Below, piece by piece: positions 25,351 to 34,757 of a stretch of 64,000 nt of DNA (positions are counted from its first letter, which is position 1; every line of letters starts with the position of its first letter). A program made the position numbers and the translations under genes. The stretch is from Methylophaga nitratireducenticrescens (lineage in GTDB: Bacteria; Pseudomonadota; Gammaproteobacteria; Nitrosococcales; Methylophagaceae). The notes beneath the pieces were generated by a model. It worked only from the letters and a program-made list of their open reading frames with translations, was not told the origin of the DNA and searched no databases. The DNA is taken from positions 1,550,001 to 1,614,000 of the forward strand of contig NC_017857.3 in the NCBI RefSeq assembly GCF_000260985.4. Reading direction: 5' to 3'.

Positions 25351-27273
25351 ATGGTTGAAGAGCTGATCAACAAGCTCGACTCAATGACTGAAAAACGTCG
25401 GGTAGTACTGTTATTTTCTACTGATGATGAATCGATTGTACAAGAGCAGATTTTGCCGAAGTTACCTGAACAGCAGTGGGATATAGAGCTCAGTACCTTC
25501 GAGCTGGAACAGTCTTACCAATTTGATGATGATCAGTTGGTGATTAGCTATTTGAATGATGAATCACTGCGTGAATTGATGTTACAGGCACGGGATCAAG
25601 AGTGGACGATAGGTCTGCTACCGCATCCCGAGATGAAACATGCTCGCTATGGTTTTGGGATTGCCGCTAATTTTGAAGATGCACTCAGCGATATTGTGGA
25701 TAACGCTGCATCGCAATTGGATCTATTGCTGTGCAATAAACAACCAGTCTTCAATTCAGTCATTGTTGGACAAACCTTTACGCTGGTTCCTGGAGAAGCG
25801 ATGGTAGAACCCTTCTGGGTCAGAATCAGGCGCTTTGGCCGGTTGATGCGTAGTCTAAAAGAAGTGCGCTTTACTCCTTTTACCATTACCACGCAAAAAG
25901 AAAAAGTGATTGAAACAGCAGCCTTTGGTGTGGTGGCGGTTGAGCATGGCCGAAGCTCAGTGTTATCCCGCCGTTTTATGCCGGATTCCAATGCCAATGA
26001 TGGCATGTTACATGCTCTGGTGCTGGCTCCTCGTAGTGTGTTTGAAATGCTCCGGTTTCTGTTTGCTTCTCTGTTTATGCGAAATATCTGGAGCCGTAAC
26101 AATCCTGCTTTTATTGGTTTTATCAAAAGCAGTCAGCTAAAACTCGAAACCAGTAAACCGATTAAATACAGTCATGATGAGATGGTTTCTGAAGCCCAAC
26201 AATTGGATTTTAAAGTTGAAAGACGTGCTATTCGATTGATTTCAGGAAGGTTATTGGCGTTATCGGAAAGTGGAGGGGAGCAAAAAGAAGTCGTTCGTAC
26301 GCAAGCATTACCTTTGGGTAAAGCACGCAATGAGCTGGTCAGCTATCCCTTGCCGTGGATGCATCATGCTGCGCCGGAAGAGTTCAAAGATCTGTTTATG
26401 TTGATGCGCGAAAGTGCCAGAGCGACGCCTGCCTATTTAACGTTGATGGTGTTATCTACATTGCTGGCGGCATTTGGCTTATTTGCCAACTCTATTCCCG
26501 TGGTGATCGGTGCAATGATTTTGGCCCCATTGATGGGGCCGATTATATCCATGTCATTAGGTACATTGCGTCAGGACGAATCGTTAATGATAGACAGCGG
26601 TCGCAGCATTGCCATTGGTACCGGGCTGTCATTAATTTGTGCGATGTTGGTTGCCTGGTTTATTCCTTTAAACCATATTAACAGCGAAATTGCCGCGCGA
26701 ATCAGTCCTACATTACTGGATTTAGGTGTTGCGGTTGTATCGGGAATTGCCGGTGCCTATGCACACGCACGGGCTGAGGTGGCTAAAAGTCTTGCTGGTG
26801 TGGCAATTGCCGTGGCTCTGGTGCCGCCACTAGCGGTGGCAGGTATTGGTTTGGGTTGGCTCGATTTCACCGTGTTTTTTGGTGCTTTTCTGTTATACCT
26901 GACCAATCTGGTGGGCATTATTCTGGCAGCGTTAATTACCTTTATGATTCTGGGGTATAGTCCATTTCATCGAGCTAAACGGGGCTTAATGCTGACTCTG
27001 CTTATGGTGGTTATTCTTGCGATTCCACTGGCCTTCGGTTTTGAGCGTATGGTGGCCGAAAATAATGTTTTACGTCAGTTGGATGGTCAGGAAATAGCCG
27101 GAGTCAAACTGGTGGATGTCAATGTGAGACCCCGGGATCCATTGATAATCAGCTTGACCATGGTGTCAAAAAGCGCAGTGGATGATGCGGTGATGGATGA
27201 AGTGAAACAGGAGATTGAACGCCGTTTACAACAACCGGTGGTGTTGGAAATTGCGGTCAGGGTGGTTAGATAA
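25351..27273 (+). CDS. DUF389 (TIGR00341-like) membrane protein with a soluble N-terminal region
   Basis: A 640-residue protein of unknown function. Residues about 1-300 are soluble; the part around LLPHPEMKHARYGFGIA resembles diacylglycerol-kinase-like catalytic regions, but I cannot confirm active residues. The C-terminal part is the DUF389 membrane domain with about six to seven helices, including SIPVVIGAMILAPLMGPIIS (about 388) and GIAGAYAHARAEVAKSLAGV (about 463), followed by a short soluble tail. The start ATG 25351 has CCGGAG upstream. It stands alone, 86 bases after sdhB. Confidence 0.85.
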   Translation: MVEELINKLDSMTEKRRVVLLFSTDDESIVQEQILPKLPEQQWDIELSTFELEQSYQFDDDQLVISYLNDESLRELMLQARDQEWTIGLLPHPEMKHARYGFGIAANFEDALSDIVDNAASQLDLLLCNKQPVFNSVIVGQTFTLVPGEAMVEPFWVRIRRFGRLMRSLKEVRFTPFTITTQKEKVIETAAFGVVAVEHGRSSVLSRRFMPDSNANDGMLHALVLAPRSVFEMLRFLFASLFMRNIWSRNNPAFIGFIKSSQLKLETSKPIKYSHDEMVSEAQQLDFKVERRAIRLISGRLLALSESGGEQKEVVRTQALPLGKARNELVSYPLPWMHHAAPEEFKDLFMLMRESARATPAYLTLMVLSTLLAAFGLFANSIPVVIGAMILAPLMGPIISMSLGTLRQDESLMIDSGRSIAIGTGLSLICAMLVAWFIPLNHINSEIAARISPTLLDLGVAVVSGIAGAYAHARAEVAKSLAGVAIAVALVPPLAVAGIGLGWLDFTVFFGAFLLYLTNLVGIILAALITFMILGYSPFHRAKRGLMLTLLMVVILAIPLAFGFERMVAENNVLRQLDGQEIAGVKLVDVNVRPRDPLIISLTMVSKSAVDDAVMDEVKQEIERRLQQPVVLEIAVRVVR

Positions 27274-27317
27274 ACCATAGCTTAGACACATAAAACTGTG
27301 GCTGAGCTTTCCAACAT

Positions 27318-28130
27318 TTAGGGTTTACGGAAACGTAAAGTCATTCGATCACTTTCACCAATGGCCTGATATTTCGCTTTATCTGTTTCATCATCTACAC
27401 GCAGGTTGGGTGGCAATGTCCAGACGCCATTGGGATGATCCGCCGTATCTGCCGGATTGGCGTTGATTTCAGACTTTTCTTCCAGGACAAAGCCTGCATT
27501 TTCAGCCAGTGAAATCACATAGTCTTCTGTGAGATAACCACTTTTCTTCATCACGGTGAGCGGTGTTCCCGGTTTGGCCCGATGATCAGTTACACCCAGA
27601 ATACCGCCGGATTTTAATGCTGTGAAAATGGTATTAAAGGCCTGGTCGGCAAAATCACCCTGCACCCAGTTATGAACGTTACGAAAGGTCAAAACCGCAC
27701 CCAGACTTTGTGGATCAGCAAATTGCCAATCGCTTTCCGGTCCAAATTCGGTGACTACTACTTCGTCATATAGCTCTGGAGAGGCTTTTAGCCAGGTGTT
27801 GTATTCCCGACGAAGCGTTTGTCTGTAAGCAGATTGTGTGTCTACAGGAAAACCGGCTGCAATTAATTTTCCCTTACCATGTTTTAACCATGGGGCAAGG
27901 ATCTCGGTATACCAGCCACGTCCCGGCCATATTTCAGCGACATGCATATCAGAGGTGATACCGAAGAACATCAAGGTGGCTGAAGGATGGCGAAACATAT
28001 CACGGTGTTTGTTGGCTTCTGACCGAGAGGGACTGTCAATGGTTTTCTGTAATAACTCCTCTGCCACAACAGGTTGACCAAGTGGCAGTAAACACAATAA
28101 TAAAGAAGAAAAAATACGCTGCAAACTCAT
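27318..28130 (-). CDS. Exported class I SAM-dependent methyltransferase-like protein (COG4798-like)
   Basis: A 270-residue protein with a signal peptide (about residues 1-23, cleaved before EELLQ). The mature part has a Rossmann methyltransferase-like fold: VAEIWPGRGWYTEILAPWL near 64 in the place of the glycine-rich SAM loop, a central strand with VLTFRNVHNWVQGDF near 145, and KSGGILGVTDHRA near 172. It belongs to the predicted periplasmic methyltransferase group. Because SAM is not expected in the periplasm, the real activity is unclear. It is transcribed alone and converges on the DUF389 gene. Confidence 0.8.
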   Translation of the reverse strand: MSLQRIFSSLLLCLLPLGQPVVAEELLQKTIDSPSRSEANKHRDMFRHPSATLMFFGITSDMHVAEIWPGRGWYTEILAPWLKHGKGKLIAAGFPVDTQSAYRQTLRREYNTWLKASPELYDEVVVTEFGPESDWQFADPQSLGAVLTFRNVHNWVQGDFADQAFNTIFTALKSGGILGVTDHRAKPGTPLTVMKKSGYLTEDYVISLAENAGFVLEEKSEINANPADTADHPNGVWTLPPNLRVDDETDKAKYQAIGESDRMTLRFRKP

Positions 28131-28348
28131 AGAGCTTTTCCTTTTTAAATTTATGTTAATACCTAACTAACAGACTGCATGATACGCTCATGGTTGCAGC
28201 ACCCCTTTAAGAACGAGATGGATTTGTCTTCTGGTAGCTTAGCGGGTAGTTTTAAAGGAATATCACAAAAGTAACAGACGAATATTCCTTGTCTGACTCT
28301 AGCTGAGTGTCCGGATATAACGCATTGTGAAGAAACCATAAAACGCCT

Positions 28349-30505
28349 ATGTCAGATAAAAATGAAAAACTTAAGATTGCTCTGTTAAATATTCATGGTC
28401 TTATTCGTGGTCATGATCTCGAACTTGGTCGAGATGCCGATACTGGCGGTCAGACACTGTATGTGCTTGAGCTGGCTCAGGCTCTGTCCGAGCAGGAAAA
28501 AGTCGGTGAGGTTTTATTGATTACCCGGCGAGTCGAGGATGATGAGGTTTCCCCTGATTATGCCCAGCCCATTGAAGTGCTTAATGAAAAATTACGTATC
28601 ATTAGGATTGATGCTGGACCTGAAGAATATCTGGCTAAGGAACAGATCTGGGAACATCTGGATACTTTTGCAGATAATCTGGTTGTATTTTTCCGTGAGC
28701 AGGAAATTTTACCGGATATTTTGCACAGCCATTATGCCGATGCGGGGCTAGTCGCTTCACATATTGCTAACCAGCTTGGTATCCCTCTAATACACACCGG
28801 TCACTCGCTGGGACGTGTCAAACGCAGAAGACTGCTGGCCAGTGGCTTAGATATTGCTCAATTGGAACAGCAATACAAGATGACTCAACGCATTGAGGCA
28901 GAAGAAATTACGCTGGCCACAGCAGAGAGAGTGATTACCAGCACGCATCAGGAAATAGCAGAGCAGTACGAGTTATATGATCATTATCAGCCAGCTCAGA
29001 TGCGTATTGTGCCGCCTGGAACAAACATACAGCAATTTACCCCGCCAGATGGTGATGAGCTGCAGAGTGATTTGTTCAAGCGAATTACGCAACATCTGAG
29101 CTCACCAGAAAAGTCCATCATTCTGGCTTTATCTCGTCCGGATAAACGTAAAAATATTGTCAGTTTGATTGAAGCTTACGGTCAGTCCGAAGTATTACAG
29201 CAACATGCCAATATTTTGATTATTGCTGGTAATCGGGATGATATTGATGATCTGGAACGTGGTGCACAGGAAGTGTTTCATGAACTACTGGTCGCAATTG
29301 ATCGTTATGATCTGTATGGCAAAGTCACTATTCCAAAACATCATCGTCGTGATGAAGTGCCGCTGATTTACCGTATAGCAGCCGCAACCAAAGGGGTATT
29401 TGTTAACCCGGCACTGACAGAGCCTTTTGGCCTTACCTTGATTGAAGCTGCTGCCAGCGGCTTGCCAATTGTTGCCACCGAAGACGGAGGCCCCCGAGAT
29501 ATCATGGCGAATTGTCTGAATGGTGAATTAATTGATCCACTGGAAATTTCCAGTATCAGTACCGCGATAGAGAAACTGTTACTGGACGAAGCTTATTGGC
29601 AACAATGTCAGCAAAACGGCCTCAAAGGCGTCACTGAACATTATTCCTGGGAAGCGCATGCAAAACGCTACCTGGAAATCATTGAACCGATAGCGGCACG
29701 CACTGAAAAATTACTGCGTCTTCCAGTTGAGCGGCGAGAAATGGGACGGGATGAAAGAGCACTGGTCACCGATCTGGATTTGAACCTGATCGGTGATGAT
29801 GAATCCTTGCAGACTTTGCTTGGTCTGCTTCGGGACCATCGTAAAAGTACCAAATTTGTTATTGCTACCGGTAGACGGCTGGATCAGGCGTTAAAACTAA
29901 TGAAAAAACACCGTATTCCCGAGCCGGATATTCTGATTACCAGTAGTGGCAGTGAGATTTATTATGCACCCAAACTAACACCGGATACGGCCTGGACCAA
30001 ACATATTGATCATTTGTGGTTGCCCCATCGGGTGACTAAGTTGCTTGATGATATTCCGGGTTTGGAACGCCAGCCCAAGTCAGAGCAGAGTCAGTTCAAG
30101 TTGAGTTATTACATCAATCCGGAACAGATCGATATTGATGCCATCAAATCATTGTTGCACCGTGAGGAGTTATCGGTACATGTTCAGCTTGCCTTTGGTC
30201 AGTATCTGGATATTCTGCCGCTCAGAGCATCAAAAGGGATGGCGCTGAGGTTTGTTGCAGATCGCTGGCAAATGCCGCTGGAACGTATCTGTGTTGCCGG
30301 TGGCAGCGGTGCCGATGAGGATATGATGCGGGGCAACACACTGGCCGTGGTGGTCGCAAACAGGCATCATGAAGAACTGTCACAGCTGGAAGATTTTTCA
30401 CATATCTATTTTGCCCATAAGCCTTATGCCGCAGGCATTATGGAAGCGATTGAATATTATAATTTTTTTGAAACCACTTCTGAACAAGCAACAGGTTCAA
30501 ATTAA
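28349..30505 (+). CDS. sps: Sucrose-phosphate synthase with C-terminal HAD domain
   Basis: A 718-residue cytosolic enzyme that makes sucrose-6-phosphate from a nucleotide-glucose and fructose-6-phosphate. The N-terminal glycosyltransferase-4 part has DADTGGQTLYVLELA (about 28), HTGHSLGRVKRRRLL (about 149) and the donor-site segment with TEPFGLTLIEAAASG (about 357). From about residue 465 a sucrose-phosphatase-like HAD domain begins, with DLDLN in place of DxDxT (about 476). It is the first gene of a four-gene sucrose cluster and is followed at once by a separate phosphatase, so the fused HAD domain may be regulatory or only weakly active. Confidence 0.93.
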   Translation: MSDKNEKLKIALLNIHGLIRGHDLELGRDADTGGQTLYVLELAQALSEQEKVGEVLLITRRVEDDEVSPDYAQPIEVLNEKLRIIRIDAGPEEYLAKEQIWEHLDTFADNLVVFFREQEILPDILHSHYADAGLVASHIANQLGIPLIHTGHSLGRVKRRRLLASGLDIAQLEQQYKMTQRIEAEEITLATAERVITSTHQEIAEQYELYDHYQPAQMRIVPPGTNIQQFTPPDGDELQSDLFKRITQHLSSPEKSIILALSRPDKRKNIVSLIEAYGQSEVLQQHANILIIAGNRDDIDDLERGAQEVFHELLVAIDRYDLYGKVTIPKHHRRDEVPLIYRIAAATKGVFVNPALTEPFGLTLIEAAASGLPIVATEDGGPRDIMANCLNGELIDPLEISSISTAIEKLLLDEAYWQQCQQNGLKGVTEHYSWEAHAKRYLEIIEPIAARTEKLLRLPVERREMGRDERALVTDLDLNLIGDDESLQTLLGLLRDHRKSTKFVIATGRRLDQALKLMKKHRIPEPDILITSSGSEIYYAPKLTPDTAWTKHIDHLWLPHRVTKLLDDIPGLERQPKSEQSQFKLSYYINPEQIDIDAIKSLLHREELSVHVQLAFGQYLDILPLRASKGMALRFVADRWQMPLERICVAGGSGADEDMMRGNTLAVVVANRHHEELSQLEDFSHIYFAHKPYAAGIMEAIEYYNFFETTSEQATGSN

Positions 30506-31363
30506 ATGAGTGCAAGATTATTACTTTGTACCGATATGGATCGCACTGTCATACCGAACGGAATGCAGGCTGAACATCCCAATGCACGCAGGCGATTCCG
30601 AAAGTTCTGTCAATTGGAAAATGTTTGTCTGGTATATGTTACGGGCCGCCACCGGCAATTGGTCGAAAAAGCTATTCGCACCTATAGCCTGCCGCAGCCG
30701 GATTATATTATCAGCGATGTGGGAACCAAAATATTCCAGTACAAAGATAAACGTTGGCAGGAAGTACAGAGCTGGTGTGATGAAATTGCCAAAGACTGGA
30801 ATGGACAATCACATTCTGATTTGAAAGCCTTGCTGAGTGATATCAAAGATCTGCAACTGCAGGAGTTCAGTAAGCAAAACACCCACAAACTGAGTTTTTA
30901 TCTGCCGCTCTATCTCAATAAGGATGCTGTAATTGCACAAGTGCATAAGCATCTGCAAAAAAATGGAATTAACGCTTCGGTAATGTGGAGTATCGATGAG
31001 CTGACGAACGTTGGTTTACTGGATGTGTTACCGGAACATGCCACTAAACTGCATGCCATCGAATTTTTGCAAAGCCGTTTGGTGTATCAGGATACCGAGG
31101 TGGTTTTTGCTGGGGACAGTGGTAATGATATGCCGGTTTTAGCCAGCCCGATACAATCCGTGGTGGTCAATAACGCCTCAGATGAAATCAAAGCCATGGC
31201 ACAACAATTAGTCGCAGAAAATGGTCACCCGCAGTCGCTCTATATTGCTGTTGATCCAGGCCCGTTGGGCATGAATGGCAATTACAGTGCAGGGGTATTA
31301 CAAGGTGTTTGGCACTATGCCGAAGGATTCAGAAACCAACTTGAATCGGGAGACAATACATGA
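30506..31363 (+). CDS. spp: Sucrose-6-phosphate phosphatase
   Basis: A 285-residue HAD-type phosphatase that releases sucrose. The nucleophile motif is LLLCTDMDRTVIPNG (about 5-19), motif II is YVTGRHR (about 44), and motif IV is VFAGDSGNDMPVL (about 197). The signature DRTVIPNG is diagnostic of the sucrose phosphatase family. It starts at the base after the sps stop and overlaps the fructokinase gene by 4 bases, so the three are coupled. Together with sps it should produce sucrose as an osmoprotectant. Confidence 0.93.
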   Translation: MSARLLLCTDMDRTVIPNGMQAEHPNARRRFRKFCQLENVCLVYVTGRHRQLVEKAIRTYSLPQPDYIISDVGTKIFQYKDKRWQEVQSWCDEIAKDWNGQSHSDLKALLSDIKDLQLQEFSKQNTHKLSFYLPLYLNKDAVIAQVHKHLQKNGINASVMWSIDELTNVGLLDVLPEHATKLHAIEFLQSRLVYQDTEVVFAGDSGNDMPVLASPIQSVVVNNASDEIKAMAQQLVAENGHPQSLYIAVDPGPLGMNGNYSAGVLQGVWHYAEGFRNQLESGDNT

Positions 31364-32232
31364 GCCAGCAGTCCGCGCTAGCCATATTTGGTGAGGTATT
31401 ATTTGATTGCTTTCCCGATGGCGAGCGAAAGCTGGGCGGAGCACCTTTTAATGTTGCCTGGCATTTACAAGCCTTTGGAGATTCTCCGGTATTCATTTCC
31501 AGAGTTGGCGATGACGAGTCCGGCCAGCAGATCCGCAATGCGATGCAAAATTGGCAGCTTTCTACCGAGGGACTGCAAACGGATAATAAACATCCCACGG
31601 GCGAGGTTCAGGTCACTTTGCAGGGCAGCGAACCTTCATACGATATCAGGGCTGACCGAGCTTATGATTTTATACAAACAGCAGAGCTGCCTGGTTTGCG
31701 TAATGATGCCATTGTTTATCACGGTTCTCTGGCGTTAAGAAATGCAGTATCGAGAGATGCTTTTGAGTTTCTGACCCGCCCAAAATCCGTCTCGATTTTT
31801 ATGGATGTGAATTTACGTTCACCCTGGTGGAGCAAGGAAGATATTTACAAATGTCTGGAACTTGCGAAGTGGTGCAAGCTGAATCAGTTAGAATTGAATG
31901 AGCTCGGCTTTAATTCAGCTGATTTGCAGCAGGATATGACCCGGATGCAGACCCATTTTCAGTTGGAACAACTGATCGTGACACGGGGTGAGGAAGGGGG
32001 TATCGTGCGCTGCAACGATGGGACTTTTTATGAACAGAAACGGGTTGCTGCAGAGCAGCTGGTTGATACTGTGGGAGCAGGAGATGCTTTCAGCGCGATG
32101 TATATTCACGGGTTGTTAGCCGGGTGGCCAGTACAGAAAATTTTATTGAATGCCCAGCAGTTTGCCAGCAAAGTGATAGGATTACGGGGAGCGGTCAGCG
32201 AGGATCCTGCTTTTTATTCTGAGTTCACATAA
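31360..32232 (+). CDS. fruK: PfkB-family fructokinase of the sucrose cluster
   Basis: A 290-residue sugar kinase. The N-terminal sugar-binding segment is FGEVLFDCFPDGERKLGGAPFNV (in two parts, about 9-31). The C-terminal PfkB signature DTVGAGDAFSAMY (about 236-248) has the catalytic Asp in GAGD. It is coupled to spp by ATGA. In methylotrophs with this cluster the kinase recycles fructose released by amylosucrase to fructose-6-phosphate (established for related clusters; inferred here). Confidence 0.9.
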   Translation: MSQQSALAIFGEVLFDCFPDGERKLGGAPFNVAWHLQAFGDSPVFISRVGDDESGQQIRNAMQNWQLSTEGLQTDNKHPTGEVQVTLQGSEPSYDIRADRAYDFIQTAELPGLRNDAIVYHGSLALRNAVSRDAFEFLTRPKSVSIFMDVNLRSPWWSKEDIYKCLELAKWCKLNQLELNELGFNSADLQQDMTRMQTHFQLEQLIVTRGEEGGIVRCNDGTFYEQKRVAAEQLVDTVGAGDAFSAMYIHGLLAGWPVQKILLNAQQFASKVIGLRGAVSEDPAFYSEFT

Positions 32233-32274
32233 CCACACAACCAGAATTATCCGATTCTTTAATCAGGAAATTAC

Positions 32275-34230
32275 ATGTACGAACAGCAATCTCATTCTCT
32301 TCTGAATGCTATCCTGAATCAGATTGAACCCGAATTTTCCAAACACGATCTGCGTTATTTCTATACGCGGCTGGGTGCCAACTTTTATGCCATTCATTCA
32401 TTATTTGAAAGGCTATATGGCAAGCGGCCTGACTTTGCTGAACAGGCACAGCGCCTGGTTGAGACACTTGCCAGACAATATATTGATCGGTCAGAAGAAT
32501 TACGTGCCAAGGATATAGAGCGGGAACAGGATTACAACTGGTTTCTCAGTCAGAAGTGGGTTGGCATGGCGCTGTATTGCAATGGGTTTGCCAAAAATCT
32601 GCAAGGCATGCGTGAGCATCTGCATTATTTTCAGGATCTGGGTATCAATCTGGTACATGTCATGCCCATCATGAAATGCCCTGAAGGTAAAAGTGATGGT
32701 GGATACGCCGTCAGTAATTTCCGTGAAATTGATCCCCGCGCAGGTGACCTCAACGATCTGCGTGGTTTGGCTGATGATCTTCGTCAACGCGATATGCTAC
32801 TGGTCATGGATGTGGTGTTAAATCACACCTCTGACCAGCACGAATGGGCACAGAAAGCGCGTGATGGTTATTCGCCTTATCGCGAGTATTTTTATACCTT
32901 TGAAAACCGGCATGTTCCGGATATGTTTGAGCAAAGCATGCCTGAAGTATTTCCGGAAACGGCTCCGGGTAATTTTACCTGGAACAAGGAAATGCAACGC
33001 TGGGTGATGACGGTATTTAACGATTATCAATGGGACTTGAACTACAGCAATCCCACAGTATTTATTGAAATGCTGGATATTATCCTGTTCTGGGCCAATC
33101 AGGGTGCCGATATTGTGCGGCTGGATGCAGTGGCCTTTTTATGGAAAAAGATCGGCAGTACCTGCCAGAATGAACGCGAAGCCCATCTGATTTTGCAGCT
33201 AATGAAAGACTGCTGTCAGGTAACCGCGCCAGGCGTGTTGTTTATTGCTGAAGCAATTGTTGCACCAGTAGAAGTGACTAAATATTTTGGTGAAGATGCG
33301 GTCATCGCCAAAGAATGTGAAATTGCCTATAACGCTACATTTATGGCGTTGTTATGGGATGCAGTGGCCACCAAAAATGCCCGATTGCTGAATCAGGGAA
33401 TTAAAAGTCTTCCGGTAAAACTGGAACGCGCTACCTGGTTAAATTACATACGCTGTCATGATGATATCGGTCTGGGGTTTGATGATAAGGATATCGAGCT
33501 GGCAGGATATGAGCCACGCGATCACAGACGATTCTTGATCGACTATTTTACTGGTCAATATGCTGATTCACACGCCAGAGGCGTGCCATTCGGCCAAAAT
33601 GATAAAACCGGCGATGCCCGTATTTCAGGGTCTTTGGCCTCGCTGGTGGGGCTGCAGTATGCCGTTGATATCGGAGATGAGCAGGCTATTGATGATGCGA
33701 TACGTATCATCGTGTTATTGCATAGCTTGATTCTGTCATTTGGTGGGTTGCCGTTACTTTATTACGGCGATGAAATCGGCACGACAAATGATGAAAGTTA
33801 TCGCGATGATCCGGTCAAAATGGATGATTCACGTTGGGTACATCGACCGTTCATAGACTGGCAAAAAGCTGTACAGCGAAATGTACCGGGTACGGTTGAA
33901 TATCTGATTTTCAATCAGTTGAAGACACTCATTGCGGTGCATAAAGAACTGGATGCATTTGCTGATTTTAATAATCGGGATTTGGTCGAGGTAGATAACC
34001 CGCATTTGTTTGTTTTTGAGCGTTATCATCTGCAAAAACCTGCCGATAGGGTATTGGTTATTGCTAATTTCGATAAACGATCTCAGCGCCTGGATTTGGA
34101 TCAGTTACCCAGATGGTCACAATCGTATCAGGGACATCTGGTTGACGCTATTACCGGTCAAAGCCCCGAGAAGTTTGGCAACACGGTGGTGGTCCCACGC
34201 TTTGGTTGTTATTGGTTAACCGAAGTCTAA
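32275..34230 (+). CDS. ams: Amylosucrase (GH13, subfamily 4)
   Basis: A 651-residue alpha-amylase-family enzyme that splits sucrose and adds glucose to alpha-1,4-glucan. The catalytic nucleophile is in RLDAVAF (Asp284), the acid/base in FIAEAIV (Glu326), and the third acid in RCHDDIG (Asp396). These positions fall within a few residues of those known for Neisseria amylosucrase (286, 328, 393). The N-terminal helical domain (about 1-90) and length also fit amylosucrase rather than sucrose phosphorylase (about 490). It is 42 bases after fruK. It would let the cell turn over the sucrose made by sps-spp. Confidence 0.92.
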   Translation: MYEQQSHSLLNAILNQIEPEFSKHDLRYFYTRLGANFYAIHSLFERLYGKRPDFAEQAQRLVETLARQYIDRSEELRAKDIEREQDYNWFLSQKWVGMALYCNGFAKNLQGMREHLHYFQDLGINLVHVMPIMKCPEGKSDGGYAVSNFREIDPRAGDLNDLRGLADDLRQRDMLLVMDVVLNHTSDQHEWAQKARDGYSPYREYFYTFENRHVPDMFEQSMPEVFPETAPGNFTWNKEMQRWVMTVFNDYQWDLNYSNPTVFIEMLDIILFWANQGADIVRLDAVAFLWKKIGSTCQNEREAHLILQLMKDCCQVTAPGVLFIAEAIVAPVEVTKYFGEDAVIAKECEIAYNATFMALLWDAVATKNARLLNQGIKSLPVKLERATWLNYIRCHDDIGLGFDDKDIELAGYEPRDHRRFLIDYFTGQYADSHARGVPFGQNDKTGDARISGSLASLVGLQYAVDIGDEQAIDDAIRIIVLLHSLILSFGGLPLLYYGDEIGTTNDESYRDDPVKMDDSRWVHRPFIDWQKAVQRNVPGTVEYLIFNQLKTLIAVHKELDAFADFNNRDLVEVDNPHLFVFERYHLQKPADRVLVIANFDKRSQRLDLDQLPRWSQSYQGHLVDAITGQSPEKFGNTVVVPRFGCYWLTEV

Positions 34231-34238
34231 ATAAATCT

Positions 34239-34625
34239 TTAGAATTTACAGTTATCATCCTCACATGACTTACTGCCGAATAATCGGGCAATCGGGTGAC
34301 GAAACCGGGCGAAAAACAGATAGGCCAAATCTGCAAACCAGCGAATTACCGGCCAGCGTAGGATCTGCAACCAGCGATGATGACCTACAAGGCCCCAGGC
34401 TTTAGCTGTCACATCCTGCCCGGTAATGATTTGGCCATTCGCTAATTCACCATGCAGTCGTTTATCGGCGCTGACGACATCAATGTAGGGATAACGAGAA
34501 ACAAAGTCAGTGGCGTAAATATTTTCAAAATGAAGACGTTGCATAGTATCCAACTGCTTTAACAAGCTAATTTCTCTAGCGCACAAAGGGCAGTTGCCAT
34601 CAAAAAATACTGTCAATTGATGCAT
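34239..34625 (-). CDS. DCC-family (DUF393) thiol-disulfide oxidoreductase-like protein
   Basis: A 128-residue small protein. ATG 34625 is preferred to the longer start at 34655, because a GGGAAAA stretch precedes it and the family motif then begins at once. The signature FFDGNCPLCARE (about 7-18) with the CxxC pair is diagnostic of the DCC family; the region after it with FENIYATDF and a C-terminal KSCEDDNC are typical. It is predicted to be redox-active or metal-binding. It lies divergent from the cryptochrome gene; DCC genes are often found near photolyase genes. Confidence 0.85.
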   Translation of the reverse strand: MHQLTVFFDGNCPLCAREISLLKQLDTMQRLHFENIYATDFVSRYPYIDVVSADKRLHGELANGQIITGQDVTAKAWGLVGHHRWLQILRWPVIRWFADLAYLFFARFRHPIARLFGSKSCEDDNCKF

Positions 34626-34757
34626 TTTGTTTTCCCGAATGAAAGTTGATGTCAATCTGACGTTTTGATGCCAGCATAGTTCTGAAACATCGAACCTATA
34701 TCTCTCTATGCAGTCTCTGAACTGTCAGCTTTTTACCCCAATGGAGTTTCGAACCCT

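Noticed and set aside
25647-26126. A 159-codon minus-strand frame opposite the DUF389 gene
   Set aside because: It lies wholly opposite a recognised family protein and shows no family pattern.
28280-28330. Possible -35/-10 pair (TTGTCT and TATAAC) before sps
   Set aside because: The spacer is about 21 bases, too long for a normal sigma-70 promoter.
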